The position numbers and the translations under genes are program-made. Source: Gallionella sp. (GTDB taxonomy: Bacteria; Pseudomonadota; Gammaproteobacteria; Burkholderiales; Gallionellaceae). From it: a stretch of 64,000 bases of DNA. Of this stretch, positions 39,097 to 48,746 are shown one piece after another. Where the stretch lies: positions 28,889 to 92,888 of the forward strand of contig JAHFRA010000009.1 of the NCBI GenBank assembly GCA_023259035.1. The letters are read 5' to 3'. The notes beneath the pieces were generated by a model. It was not told the origin of the DNA and searched no databases. It worked only from the letters and a program-made list of their open reading frames with translations. Position 1 is the stretch's first letter, and each line of letters opens with the position of its first letter.

Positions 39097-39867
39097 ATGA
39101 TTCACCAGACCGCCATCGTCCATCCGGACGCGAAGCTTGCCGATGATGTCGAAGTGGGCGCGTATTCCATTATTGGCGAGCATGTCGAAATCGGCGCCGG
39201 TACGGTGATCGGCCCGCATGTGGTAATCAACGGGCGCACGCGCATCGGCCAGCACAACCGTATTTTCCAATTCTGTTCGCTGGGTGAAGTCCCGCAGGAC
39301 AAAAAGTACGCCGGTGAGCCGACGCGCCTGGAAATCGGCGACCACAACACCATCCGCGAATTCTGCACTTTCAATCTCGGCACCGCGCAGGATGTCGGCG
39401 TGACGCGTGTCGGCAACCACAACTGGATCATGGCCTACGTGCATCTGGCGCACGATTGCCAGGTGGGCAACCACACCATCTTCGCCAACAACGCGCAGTT
39501 GGCCGGGCACGTGGAGGTCGGCGATTACGCGATACTGGGCGGCTTTACCGTGGTGCATCAGTTCGTCAAAATCGGCGCGCACATCATTACCGGCATGGGC
39601 ACGATCCTGTTGCAGGACTTGCCGCCTTACGTGCTGGCTTCCGGCAACCCTTCCGCACCTCATGGCATCAATGCCGAAGGGCTGAAGCGGCGCGGTTTTT
39701 CCAGCCCCGCCATTATGGCGATCAAACGTGCCTACAAGGCCCTGTATAAATCCGGTTTGAGCTTGGCGGATGCCAAAGCCGCCATTCAGTTGCAGCTTGC
39801 GGAGCACGCCGAGTTGCAGCCGCTGGTAGATTTCCTCGCCAGTTCGGAACGCGGCATTATTCGCTGA
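39097..39867 (+). CDS. lpxA: UDP-N-acetylglucosamine acyltransferase
   Basis: [43 protein letters not shown] hexapeptides; start 39097 chosen. Confidence 0.97.
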   Translation: MIHQTAIVHPDAKLADDVEVGAYSIIGEHVEIGAGTVIGPHVVINGRTRIGQHNRIFQFCSLGEVPQDKKYAGEPTRLEIGDHNTIREFCTFNLGTAQDVGVTRVGNHNWIMAYVHLAHDCQVGNHTIFANNAQLAGHVEVGDYAILGGFTVVHQFVKIGAHIITGMGTILLQDLPPYVLASGNPSAPHGINAEGLKRRGFSSPAIMAIKRAYKALYKSGLSLADAKAAIQLQLAEHAELQPLVDFLASSERGIIR

Positions 39868-39890
39868 CCGGATCATTCAATGGTTTACTC

Positions 39891-41054
39891 ATGCAGCAGA
39901 AAAAAACAGTAATCGGCATCGTCGCTGGCGAAGCCTCCGGTGACCTGCTCGGCAGTCACTTGATGGCAGCTTTGAAGGAAGCGCGCCCCGATGTGCAGTT
40001 CGTTGGCATCGGTGGCCCCAGGATGCAATCCGCCGGAATGGAAGTGTTGTTTCCGATGGAAAAACTGGCGGTGCGCGGCTACGTCGAAGTGCTGCGCCAC
40101 TATCGCGAGATAGTCGGCATTCGCCGCAAACTGAAAAAATACTTTTTAGCCCATCGCCCGGACATCTTCATCGCGGTGGACGCGCCGGATTTCAATCTCG
40201 ATCTGGAGCTGCTGCTCAAACAGCACGGCATCCCCACCATCCATTACGTCAGCCCGTCGATCTGGGCGTGGCGCGGCGAGCGCATCAACAAAATCAAGCG
40301 CGCCGTGTCGCATATGCTCGCCGTGTTCCCGCACGAGCCGAAGCTGTACCAGCAGGCTGGTGTGCCGGTGGCTTATGTCGGCCATCCGCTCGCCGACATG
40401 TTGCCGGAGTATCCGAAGCGTGTCGAAATGCGCGAGACGATGCGTATCCCGCTGCAGGCGAAGGTATTCGCACTCCTGCCCGGCAGCCGCCAGAGCGAAG
40501 TCAAACATCTGGCGCACACCTACATCGAGACTGCCAAGCTGGTGCTGCAACAGATGCCCGGCGCACGCTTCCTGGTGCCGCTGGTCAGCCGCGAGACGCG
40601 CGGCATTTTCGAGCAGGCGCTTTATGATTGCGATGCGCAACAATTGCCGATCACACTGCTGTTCGGCCATGCGCAGGACGCGTTGATTGCCGCCGATATT
40701 GCGCTGGTCGCATCCGGTACGGCGACACTGGAGTGCGCCTTGCTCAAGCGCCCGATGGTCATCACTTACAAGATGCCGGCGCTTTCCTGGTGGATGATCA
40801 AGCGCAAACGCTATCAACCTTATTTCGGCCTGCCCAATATTTTGTGTGAACGCTTTGTCGTGCCGGAGCTGATCCAGGAAGATGCCACGCCGGAGAATCT
40901 CACCCAGGCGTTGCTCAATCTGGTCAATGATAAGGATGCTGTGGCGCAGCTCGAAGAAACGTTCCACAAGTTGCACCAGACCCTGCGCCAGAATACTGCA
41001 CAGAAAGCGGCAGCGGCTATCTTGCCGTATCTGCCTGCGCATGAGAACCTCTAA
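39891..41054 (+). CDS. lpxB: Lipid-A-disaccharide synthase
   Basis: [43 protein letters not shown]. Confidence 0.97.
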   Translation: MQQKKTVIGIVAGEASGDLLGSHLMAALKEARPDVQFVGIGGPRMQSAGMEVLFPMEKLAVRGYVEVLRHYREIVGIRRKLKKYFLAHRPDIFIAVDAPDFNLDLELLLKQHGIPTIHYVSPSIWAWRGERINKIKRAVSHMLAVFPHEPKLYQQAGVPVAYVGHPLADMLPEYPKRVEMRETMRIPLQAKVFALLPGSRQSEVKHLAHTYIETAKLVLQQMPGARFLVPLVSRETRGIFEQALYDCDAQQLPITLLFGHAQDALIAADIALVASGTATLECALLKRPMVITYKMPALSWWMIKRKRYQPYFGLPNILCERFVVPELIQEDATPENLTQALLNLVNDKDAVAQLEETFHKLHQTLRQNTAQKAAAAILPYLPAHENL

Positions 41055-41082
41055 TAATCTGCTGCGCGATTCTTAGAGGTTC
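41045..41082. other. Stem-loop between lpxB and rnhB
   Basis: gaacctcta ... tagaggttc 9-bp perfect arms, overlapping the lpxB stop codon. Confidence 0.7.
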
Positions 41083-41086
41083 ACAT

Positions 41087-41677
41087 ATGACCAATGTTGT
41101 GCTTATCTGCGGCGTGGACGAAGCCGGGCGCGGCCCGCTGGCCGGACCGGTAAGCGCGGCGGCAGTGATCCTCGACGCAAATAATCCCATTGAAGGCTTG
41201 GCCGATTCCAAAAAACTTTCCGAGCGCCAACGTGATCAACTCGCCCCGATTATTCGCGAACGCGCGCTGGCCTGGGCGGTGGCCTATGCCGAAGTCGACG
41301 AAATAGACCGGATCAACATCCTGCAAGCCACGCTGCTGGCGATGCGCCGCGCCGTGCTGGCGCTGAATATACGGCCGCATCAAGTGCTGGTGGATGGCCT
41401 GTATTGCCCGCAGACCGGCATTCCCAGTCAGGCGATAGTGAAGGGCGATAGCAAGGTCGCGGCAATTTCCGCCGCTTCGATTCTGGCGAAAACCGCGCGT
41501 GACGCGCTGATGCTGCAACTGCACGAACAGTATCCGCATTACGGTTTCGCCGATCACAAAGGCTATCCCACCGCTGCGCATCTCGCCGCGTTGCGGGAAC
41601 ATGGCGTTTCGGCAGTGCATCGCAGAAGTTTCAGGCCGGTGCGGGAGCTTTTATCCCCTCTCCCGCTTGCGGGCTAG
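41087..41677 (+). CDS. rnhB: Ribonuclease HII
   Basis: [57 protein letters not shown]. Confidence 0.97.
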   Translation: MTNVVLICGVDEAGRGPLAGPVSAAAVILDANNPIEGLADSKKLSERQRDQLAPIIRERALAWAVAYAEVDEIDRINILQATLLAMRRAVLALNIRPHQVLVDGLYCPQTGIPSQAIVKGDSKVAAISAASILAKTARDALMLQLHEQYPHYGFADHKGYPTAAHLAALREHGVSAVHRRSFRPVRELLSPLPLAG

Positions 41678-41722
41678 TAGTTCCATCAGTTGTTTCACTC
41701 AGAGGGGTAGGGGAGAGGGCGG
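41651..41722. repeat. Dispersed CCCCTCTCCCGC/AGGGGAGAGGG repeat, overlapping the rnhB 3' end
   Basis: cccctctcccgcttgcggg ... agaggggtaggggagagggcgg. Confidence 0.7.
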
Positions 41723-41769
41723 TTTTCAGGTATCGTGCTATCCAACCAACAGTCGCCCAATACAAAACC

Positions 41770-42225
41770 ATGACCCTGTTTAAACTCATCCACCTGCTGG
41801 CCGTCCTGATCTGGGTGGGCGGCATGTTCTTCGCCTACGTGGTGTTGCGCCCTGCGGCCATGGACATGCTCCAGCCGCCGGAACGTCTGCGCCTGTGGGA
41901 TAGCGTGTTTCGCCGTTTCTTCAAATGGGTGTGGGTCGCGGTTGGCGCGATACTGGTCACAGGTCTTTACCTGATTTACCTGTACGGCGGCATCGCACAC
42001 GTCGCGCGCCACGTCCATATCATGCTGGCATTGGGGTTGGCGATGATGGCGATTTACGGCTACGTATTTTTTGCCTGCTACGTGCCGCTCAGTTTGCATG
42101 TTGCCAAGCAGCGCTGGAAAGAGGCGGGAGAAATATTGGGCTGGATTCGCAAGCTGGTCGCGCTGAATCTGGCGCTGGGGTTGCTGACCGTGTGCGTGGT
42201 GGTGATTGGTATGTCGCCGGGTTGA
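41770..42225 (+). CDS. CopD family membrane protein
   Basis: LIHLLAVLIWVGGMFFAYVVLRPAAM, four hydrophobic helices. Confidence 0.85.
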   Translation: MTLFKLIHLLAVLIWVGGMFFAYVVLRPAAMDMLQPPERLRLWDSVFRRFFKWVWVAVGAILVTGLYLIYLYGGIAHVARHVHIMLALGLAMMAIYGYVFFACYVPLSLHVAKQRWKEAGEILGWIRKLVALNLALGLLTVCVVVIGMSPG

Positions 42226-42228
42226 GCG

Positions 42229-42819
42229 CTATTCTCCCAAATCCATCCGCCTGATGTAGTGGCAGGTATATCCGCCGCGATGCTTGACCAGATATTTCTG
42301 GTGGTATTCCTCGGCGCGGTAAAACTCCTTGAACGGCACGACTTCGGTGACGACTTTGGCTTTCCATTCGCCGGAGGCATCCACGGTCTTGATGACTTCT
42401 TCGGCGGTGTGTTTCTGTTCTTCGCTGAGATAAAAAATCGCCGAGCGGTATTGCGTGCCGATGTCGTTGCCCTGCTGGTTGCGCGTGGTGGGGTTGTGCA
42501 TGCGGAAAAACTCGAACAGCAGGTGACGGTAGGTCAGTTGCACGGGATCGAACACGATCTTCAGCGATTCGGCATGGCCGGTGCGCCCGGTCTTCACTTG
42601 CTCATAGGTAGCCGCCGGTGTGCCTCCGCCGGTGTAACCGACTTCGGTTGCCAGCACGCCGGGAATCTCCCGCACCAGCTCTTCCATCCCCCAGAAGCAG
42701 CCACCGGAGAGGTAGGCGGTTTGTTTGGTTTCGGTCGTGGTCATGGCGGCTCCTTTCGGTTGGGCGAGGCTGGCGGTTGAGAGTAGCGCCAGCAGGAGGA
42801 AGAGGGGGAGGCGGGGCAT
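42229..42819 (-). CDS. msrA: Peptide-methionine (S)-S-oxide reductase with signal peptide
   Basis: YLSGGCFWGMEELVREIPGVLATEVGYTGG; N-terminal MPRLPLFLLLALLSTASLAQ. Confidence 0.95.
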   Translation of the reverse strand: MPRLPLFLLLALLSTASLAQPKGAAMTTTETKQTAYLSGGCFWGMEELVREIPGVLATEVGYTGGGTPAATYEQVKTGRTGHAESLKIVFDPVQLTYRHLLFEFFRMHNPTTRNQQGNDIGTQYRSAIFYLSEEQKHTAEEVIKTVDASGEWKAKVVTEVVPFKEFYRAEEYHQKYLVKHRGGYTCHYIRRMDLGE

Positions 42820-42843
42820 TTGGGGTTTATGTTTGGTAGCTTT

Positions 42844-43761
42844 TTAACGTGAAGCTAAGGGTTGGGCACGCTGGCGCTGAACATGTTTCGCTAAACTTGG
42901 AATGGAAAGCATCGGATCGGATCGATGAATGATGCGGTGGCAGTTTGAGCAAACAATTGCTAGATCACCTAATTCTGTTTTTACCACTCCATCAGCTTTG
43001 GATAACGGCTGAAGGTGGTGAACCTCACAAAACCCATCGCCGAATTCTCCGTAAACCTCTTTGAAATCGAATCCGCATGCCTCGCAGCGGAGTTTTCCAG
43101 TGGCTCGTAGGGTTGCGTCCTTCTTGGCTTTGATAATCGCCAAATTTCGCTCGCGCCGAAGGTGTGCGACGAGACGAGGGTTACCTTCAAGAATAGACTG
43201 GCTTTGATCGATATCCGGGAGAGTGGGAATAGTGCCTACATTGATATGCGTAATGACGCGGTTCACAATCTCTTGGCTTTCCTCCTTGTCCGCGAACCAA
43301 ACATTGCTTTGGCCAATTCCGCCTTTTACGGCTCTCGGAATCATTAGTTCTCGCTGCTCTACTGGAAGTAGTACCGCTTTATCAGCGGGTGCCTTGATTC
43401 GGTAGCTGCTAACGCCATTCTTTTTTTGAATTGCGCTTGGCTTTGTGATCGTCTGTGCTTCACGATAGACAGTCGCATCCTTGTACCAACCGACGACAAC
43501 TGTTCCCCCACTTTCAGGTCCGGCTGTCCATACGACGGTTACACCGCTTACAAAATCATCCTTCTTACCGGCACCCAGTTTCTCGATCTTAATTTGGCCT
43601 GTTGGCTGGACGTATCCGTAAAGGGTGCCTGCGTTGTTACTGAAGTTGCAGACTTCGTGGCCTATTGAGTGCTGGTTGTATTTGCCGCCTCGTTCGATTT
43701 GGTCACCGTCATTACCGTTGTAGTGATTCATCCATCCGACATTACAAAACATAATTGGCAT
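42844..43761 (-). CDS. HNH endonuclease with uncharacterised N-terminal domain (McrA-like C-terminal nuclease)
   Basis: CEACGFDFKEVYGEFGDGFCEVHHLQPLSKADGVVKTELGDLAIVCSNCHRIIHR is an HNH/zinc-finger nuclease; N-term NVGWMNHYNGNDGDQIERGGKYNQHSIGHEVCNF not assigned. Start 43761 (MPIMFCNVGW) or 43782. Confidence 0.82.
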   Translation of the reverse strand: MPIMFCNVGWMNHYNGNDGDQIERGGKYNQHSIGHEVCNFSNNAGTLYGYVQPTGQIKIEKLGAGKKDDFVSGVTVVWTAGPESGGTVVVGWYKDATVYREAQTITKPSAIQKKNGVSSYRIKAPADKAVLLPVEQRELMIPRAVKGGIGQSNVWFADKEESQEIVNRVITHINVGTIPTLPDIDQSQSILEGNPRLVAHLRRERNLAIIKAKKDATLRATGKLRCEACGFDFKEVYGEFGDGFCEVHHLQPLSKADGVVKTELGDLAIVCSNCHRIIHRSDPMLSIPSLAKHVQRQRAQPLASR

Positions 43762-43978
43762 GGCAACTCCTAAAGTGCCCAACGTAAACTAGACACCCAA
43801 AGTGTCTGATAATCTGGAACCGAATGTCGCATAATTTTGCTGTGCTCAGGTAAGAAGCCTCTAACAACACAAGCCTGAATGCTGCGCTAAAACTACCTCA
43901 AGAACAATATGCCAAACGGCCTATTTGTGTCTCGCGTTTGGCGGCCTGCTTGTGGCTCCGGCCGCCCGCGCTGCTTGG

Positions 43979-44428
43979 CTAGCGGCGCTCTTTCTTCATC
44001 GCCTGTGCGGCTTCACGTTTGGAATCTTTTTCTTTCTCGGTGGCGCGCTTGTCGTGTTGTTTCTTGCCTTTGGCGAGGCCGATTTCCAATTTGACGCGCC
44101 CACCTTTGTAGTGCATGTCCAGCGGCATCAGCGTGTAGCCTGCGCGCTGTACCTTGCCGATGATCCTGTCGATTTCCAGTTTGTGCAGCAGCAGCTTGCG
44201 GGTGCGCACCGGGTCGGGATGGATATGCGTGGAAGCGTTCAGCAACGGGCTGATGTGCGAGCCGAACAGGTACAGCGCGCCGTCTTTTACGGTGACGTAA
44301 GCCTCCTTGAGTTGTGCGCGCCCGGCGCGGATGGCCTTGACTTCCCAGCCTTCCAGCATGATGCCGGCTTCATATTTATCTTCAATGAAGTATTCGTGAA
44401 AGGCCTTTTTGTTTTGTACGATGCTCAT
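43979..44428 (-). CDS. smpB: SsrA-binding protein
   Basis: [40 protein letters not shown]. Confidence 0.97.
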   Translation of the reverse strand: MSIVQNKKAFHEYFIEDKYEAGIMLEGWEVKAIRAGRAQLKEAYVTVKDGALYLFGSHISPLLNASTHIHPDPVRTRKLLLHKLEIDRIIGKVQRAGYTLMPLDMHYKGGRVKLEIGLAKGKKQHDKRATEKEKDSKREAAQAMKKERR

Positions 44429-44496
44429 TAACAGGTGAGTTTTGCGGTGTGTTCGGCTATTCTACCAGTCTTTGGTTTTGCAACTTTAGACAGTCA

Positions 44497-44934
44497 ATGG
44501 CGTTGGTAGAAAAAACGGTACTGGTTCCGCACAGCGCGGAGCGGATGTTCAATCTGGTGGATCGTGTGGAGGAATACCCGCAGTTCCTGCCTTGGTGCGG
44601 CGGGGCAAGCGTCACCAATCTGGATGAGGCCACGGTGCACGCCACGGTGCATATCGATTATCACCACATCAAGCAGCATTTCACCACCAGGAATGTGCGC
44701 ACGCCGCCGCATCAGATCGACATGAATTTGCAGGATGGGCCGTTTAAGCATCTGGACGGAAATTGGCGATTCATACCGTTGAGCGATTCAGCCTGTAAAA
44801 TAGAGTTCCGCCTGCATTATGAGTTTTCCAGCAAGTTGCTGGAAAAGCTGGTCGGGCCGGTGTTCCACTATATAGCCAGCAGTTTTGTGGATGCTTTCAT
44901 CCATCGTGCAGAAAAGGTTTATCCGAAAACATGA
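44497..44934 (+). CDS. ratA: RatA/Coq10-like START-domain protein
   Basis: KTVLVPHSAERMFNLVDRVEEYPQFLPWCGG; divergent from smpB and followed by rnfH/ratB as usual. Confidence 0.92.
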   Translation: MALVEKTVLVPHSAERMFNLVDRVEEYPQFLPWCGGASVTNLDEATVHATVHIDYHHIKQHFTTRNVRTPPHQIDMNLQDGPFKHLDGNWRFIPLSDSACKIEFRLHYEFSSKLLEKLVGPVFHYIASSFVDAFIHRAEKVYPKT

Positions 44935-45239
44935 GCGGCAAAATCAATATCGAAGTGGTGTATGCCCTGCCCGATGAGCAAATCCTGTTCAAGCAACAAT
45001 TGCCTGAAAGCGCAACGGTTGCGGAAGCCATCAAACTCTGCGGCGTGCTCGACAAGCACCCCGAGATCGATCTGAACGCCAACAAACTGGGCATTTTCGG
45101 CAAGCTGACCAAGATAGATGCCACGCTACGCGACAAGGATCGCGTCGAAATCTATCGCCCGCTGATCGCCGATCCCAAGGAGGTGCGCCGTAAGCGCGCG
45201 GAGGAGGGGAGAGCCATGAAGAAGAGCGGCAAAATCTGA
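44931..45239 (+). CDS. rnfH: RnfH/RatB family protein (UPF0125)
   Basis: INIEVVYALPDEQILFKQQLPESATVAEAI...KLTKIDATLRDKDRVEIYRPLIADPKEVRRKRAEEGR. Confidence 0.93.
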   Translation: MSGKINIEVVYALPDEQILFKQQLPESATVAEAIKLCGVLDKHPEIDLNANKLGIFGKLTKIDATLRDKDRVEIYRPLIADPKEVRRKRAEEGRAMKKSGKI

Positions 45240-46102
45240 TGCTGGATTACGATCTGCATTGCCATTCCAGTATTTCCGACGGCACACTCACTCCAACAGA
45301 ACTGGTGCAGCGCGCTGCCGAACGCGGCGTGAAGGTGCTGGCGCTGACCGATCACGATGATATGGATGGGCTGGATGAGGCGCGCGCCGCTGCCGTACGG
45401 CACGGCATGACTTTCATCAACGGCGTGGAAATTTCCGTGTCGTGGCGCACGCATACTGTGCATATTGTCGGGTTGAACATCGATCCGGAATATCCGCCGT
45501 TGGCGGAAGGATTGCACAGTGTACGCAGCGGGCGCGGCGAGCGCGCCCGGAAAATGGCCGAGGAACTGGCGAAGACCGGCATCGGCGGTACGTTGCAAGG
45601 TGCATACCATTATGCGGGGAACCCGAACATGATCGGACGCGCCCATTTCGCGCGCTATTTGGTCGAGACCGGGCATTGCAAGGACGTGAAGAGCGTGTTT
45701 AACCGTTATTTGGCGAGGGGTAAGCCGGGTTATGTGCCACACCAATGGGCGACTTTGGCTGATACCATCGGCTGGATCTGCGGCAGCGGCGGAGTGGCGG
45801 TGCTGGCGCATCCCGGCCGTTATATGGTCGGGCGCAACAGCATGGGCAAGAAGACCATGCATGAGTTGTTGACCGAGTTCGCCGAATGCGGCGGGCAGGC
45901 GATCGAGGTGGTGAGCGGTAGCCACACGCCGGAACAGTATGCCGAGTTTGCGCGTTATGCCGGGGAATTTAACCTGTTGTGTTCCTGCGGTTCGGATTTT
46001 CACGGTCCGGGCGAGAGCTACCGGGACATGGGGCGGCTGCCGGATTTCCCGCTGGATTGCAAGCCGGTATGGCAACTATGGGAAGCAAGCCAAGCAACAT
46101 GA
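45239..46102 (+). CDS. PHP domain phosphoesterase (YciV/TrpH-like)
   Basis: DYDLHCHSSISDGTLTPTELVQRAAERGVKVLALTDHDDMDGL. Confidence 0.94.
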   Translation: MLDYDLHCHSSISDGTLTPTELVQRAAERGVKVLALTDHDDMDGLDEARAAAVRHGMTFINGVEISVSWRTHTVHIVGLNIDPEYPPLAEGLHSVRSGRGERARKMAEELAKTGIGGTLQGAYHYAGNPNMIGRAHFARYLVETGHCKDVKSVFNRYLARGKPGYVPHQWATLADTIGWICGSGGVAVLAHPGRYMVGRNSMGKKTMHELLTEFAECGGQAIEVVSGSHTPEQYAEFARYAGEFNLLCSCGSDFHGPGESYRDMGRLPDFPLDCKPVWQLWEASQAT

Positions 46103-46131
46103 TAAATAGAGCTTTTGAAAATGGGCGCAGG

Positions 46132-46250
46132 AAAATTCAGAGTTCGCCCAAATGCAAGGCGCGGGAAAAATTTCGCCGCGCCGCATATGGGTTATATGCA
46201 AGCAAGGAATTTTTTCTGCAACGCAGCAGTTGGGATGAAATCTGAGTTTT
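46132..46250. repeat. About 119-bp imperfect palindromic element directly preceding the Sua5/YrdC-family gene
   Basis: aaaattcagagttcgcccaa (46132) pairs imperfectly with ttgggatgaaatctgagtttt (ending 46250); center gcatat...atatgc. Confidence 0.75.
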
Positions 46251-46880
46251 ATGTCGCAATTCTTTACCATTCACCCGGACAACCCCAATCCGCGCCTGAT
46301 CCGCCAGGCGGCGGCTGTGCTGCGCGAGGGCGGCATCGTGGTGTATCCCACCGATTCCTGCTACGCGCTGGGCTGCCATCTGGACGACAGGGATGCCGTC
46401 ACGCGCATCCGCCAGATCCGCCAGTTGGACGAACAGCATCACCTGACGCTGATGTGCCGCGACCTGTCGGAAATCTCGCGTTACGCGCACGTGGACAACA
46501 GCAAATTCCGCTTGCTGAAAAGCAATACGCCGGGCAATTACACCTTCATTCTGGAGGCGACCAAAGAAGTGCCGAAACGCCTGCAGCATCCCAAGCGCAG
46601 CACCATCGGCATCCGCGTTCCAGATCACCCGGTGGCGTTGGCGCTGTTGGAAGAACTGGGTGAGCCGATGTCCAGTTCCACGCTGATCTTGCCGGATGAG
46701 GAATGGCCGCTGAATGATGCCGAACGGATTCGCGAATTGCTGGAAAAGAAGGTTGATGTGGTGATTGATGGCGGAGCGGTAGGTTCGGACTTCACCACCG
46801 TAATTGATTTGACCGGCGCTACACCGATATTGCTGCGCCGGGGTATGGGCGACATCACGCCTTTTGGAATCAAAGAATAA
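46251..46880 (+). CDS. L-threonylcarbamoyladenylate synthase family (Sua5/YciO/YrdC)
   Basis: AAAVLREGGIVVYPTDSCYALGCHLDDRDAVTRIRQIRQLD, KSNTPGNYTFILEATKEVPKRL. Confidence 0.93.
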   Translation: MSQFFTIHPDNPNPRLIRQAAAVLREGGIVVYPTDSCYALGCHLDDRDAVTRIRQIRQLDEQHHLTLMCRDLSEISRYAHVDNSKFRLLKSNTPGNYTFILEATKEVPKRLQHPKRSTIGIRVPDHPVALALLEELGEPMSSSTLILPDEEWPLNDAERIRELLEKKVDVVIDGGAVGSDFTTVIDLTGATPILLRRGMGDITPFGIKE

Positions 46881-46890
46881 TGGGAATCTA

Positions 46891-47538
46891 ATGCAAGCCT
46901 ATCAATTAATTCAAACCGTTTCTCTCGCAGCAATTCCCATCCTGTTTGCCATCACCCTGCACGAAGCGGCGCACGGCTATGTGGCGCGCCATTTTGGCGA
47001 TATGACCGCCTACCAGCAGGGGCGCATCAGCCTGAATCCGCTGCGCCACATCGACCCTGTTGGCACGATCCTGTTTCCGCTGCTTTCCCTGTGGCTGGGG
47101 GGCATCCTGTTCGGCTGGGCAAAGCCGGTGCCGGTCAACTTCGGCGCGTTGCGCCGTCCCAAAAAAGACATGCTGTGGGTAGCGATTGCCGGACCGGCCT
47201 CGAATTTATTTATGACACTGTGCTGGGCATTAATTTATAAAATGGCGATATTGGTACCAGGTAATTATTTTTCCGAGCCGATGATGGGCATGGCCGAATG
47301 GGGGATCAGGATCAATGTCGTGCTGATGGTGTTGAATATGCTGCCGTTGCCGCCGCTGGATGGCGGGCGCGTCGCGGTCAGCCTGCTGCCGCATCGCCAG
47401 GCGTATCAACTGGCAAGGATCGAGCCGTACGGCATGTTCATCCTGATCTTTCTGGCAATCACGCCGGTGTTAAGCTTAGTGCTTTCGCCGCTGGTGAATT
47501 TGACGTTTAAATTGATTTCGTTGTTATTTGGGATTTAA
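46891..47538 (+). CDS. Site-2 protease family protein (M50, YwhC-like)
   Basis: FAITLHEAAHGYVARHFGDMTAYQQGRISLNPLRHIDPVGTI, NMLPLPPLDGGRV. Confidence 0.94.
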   Translation: MQAYQLIQTVSLAAIPILFAITLHEAAHGYVARHFGDMTAYQQGRISLNPLRHIDPVGTILFPLLSLWLGGILFGWAKPVPVNFGALRRPKKDMLWVAIAGPASNLFMTLCWALIYKMAILVPGNYFSEPMMGMAEWGIRINVVLMVLNMLPLPPLDGGRVAVSLLPHRQAYQLARIEPYGMFILIFLAITPVLSLVLSPLVNLTFKLISLLFGI

Positions 47539-47540
47539 GA

Positions 47541-48743
47541 ATGTTTGCTGATCGAGTCTTATCGGGAATGCGCCCCACCGGAAGTTTGCATCTGGGGCAT
47601 TACCACGGGGTGTTGAAAAACTGGGTGCAGATGCAGCACGAACACGAATGCCTGTTTTTCGTGGCTGACTGGCACGCGCTGACCACGCATTACGACACGC
47701 CGCAAATCATCGAACAAAACGTGTGGGACATGGTGGTGGACTGGCTGGCGGCGGGAGTCGACCCCGCGCAAGCCACGCTGTTTATCCAGTCGCGCGTACC
47801 GGAGCATGCCGAGTTGCACCTGCTGCTGTCGATGATCACGCCGTTGGGCTGGCTGGAACGCGTACCGACCTACAAGGATCAGCAGGAAAAACTCTCCGAG
47901 AAAGACTTGAGCACCTACGGCTTTCTCGGCTACCCGTTGCTGCAAAGCGCGGATATTCTGATTTACCGCGCCACACATGTGCCGGTGGGCGAGGATCAAG
48001 TGCCGCATGTCGAATTCACCCGCGAGATTGCGCGCCGCTTCAATCATATCTATGGACGCGAACCCGGCTTTGAGGAAAAGGCCAAAGCGGCGACCAAAAA
48101 ACTCGGTGGAAAAAAGGCCAAGTTGTATGACGAACTGCGCGTTCGTTTTCAGGAACAGGGTGATAGCGAGGCGCTGGAATCCGCAAAATCCCTGCTGGAT
48201 GAACAACAGAGCCTGAGCTATGGCGACCGTGAACGGCTGTTTGGCTACCTTGAAGGAGGCGGTAAAATGATCCTGTCCGAGCCGCAAGCGATGCTCACCG
48301 CAGCCTCGAAAATGCCCGGGCTGGACGGGCAGAAAATGTCCAAGTCTTACAACAACACCATCACGCTGCGCGAGGATGAGGCCAGTGTGACCAAGAAAAT
48401 CCGCACCATGCCGACCGACCCGGCGCGTATCCGCCGCACCGATGTGGGCAATCCGGACAAATGCCCGGTGTGGCAGTTGCATCTGGTGTATTCCGGCGAG
48501 CAGACCAAACAATGGGCCATGCAGGGCTGCAAGAGCGCCGGAATCGGCTGCATCGAATGCAAACAGCCGGTGATCGACGCGGTGCTGGCAGAGCAACGCC
48601 CGATGCGCGAACGCGCGCAACTGTATCTGGACGACCCGTCACTGGTGCGCAACATCATCGCCGACGGCTGCGAAAAGGCGCGCAAGCTGGCCTCGGAGAC
48701 CATGCGCGATGTGCGCGAGGCGATGGGGCTGAGCTACGGCTAA
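47541..48743 (+). CDS. trpS: Tryptophanyl-tRNA synthetase
   Basis: VLSGMRPTGSLHLGHYHGVLKNW (HIGH), DGQKMSKSYNNTI (KMSKS). Confidence 0.97.
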   Translation: MFADRVLSGMRPTGSLHLGHYHGVLKNWVQMQHEHECLFFVADWHALTTHYDTPQIIEQNVWDMVVDWLAAGVDPAQATLFIQSRVPEHAELHLLLSMITPLGWLERVPTYKDQQEKLSEKDLSTYGFLGYPLLQSADILIYRATHVPVGEDQVPHVEFTREIARRFNHIYGREPGFEEKAKAATKKLGGKKAKLYDELRVRFQEQGDSEALESAKSLLDEQQSLSYGDRERLFGYLEGGGKMILSEPQAMLTAASKMPGLDGQKMSKSYNNTITLREDEASVTKKIRTMPTDPARIRRTDVGNPDKCPVWQLHLVYSGEQTKQWAMQGCKSAGIGCIECKQPVIDAVLAEQRPMRERAQLYLDDPSLVRNIIADGCEKARKLASETMRDVREAMGLSYG

Positions 48744-48746
48744 CCG

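Noticed and set aside
46115-46663. 182-aa ORF overlapping the Sua5/YrdC-family gene
   Set aside because: Runs from the palindromic spacer into a different frame of a conserved gene; no domain support.
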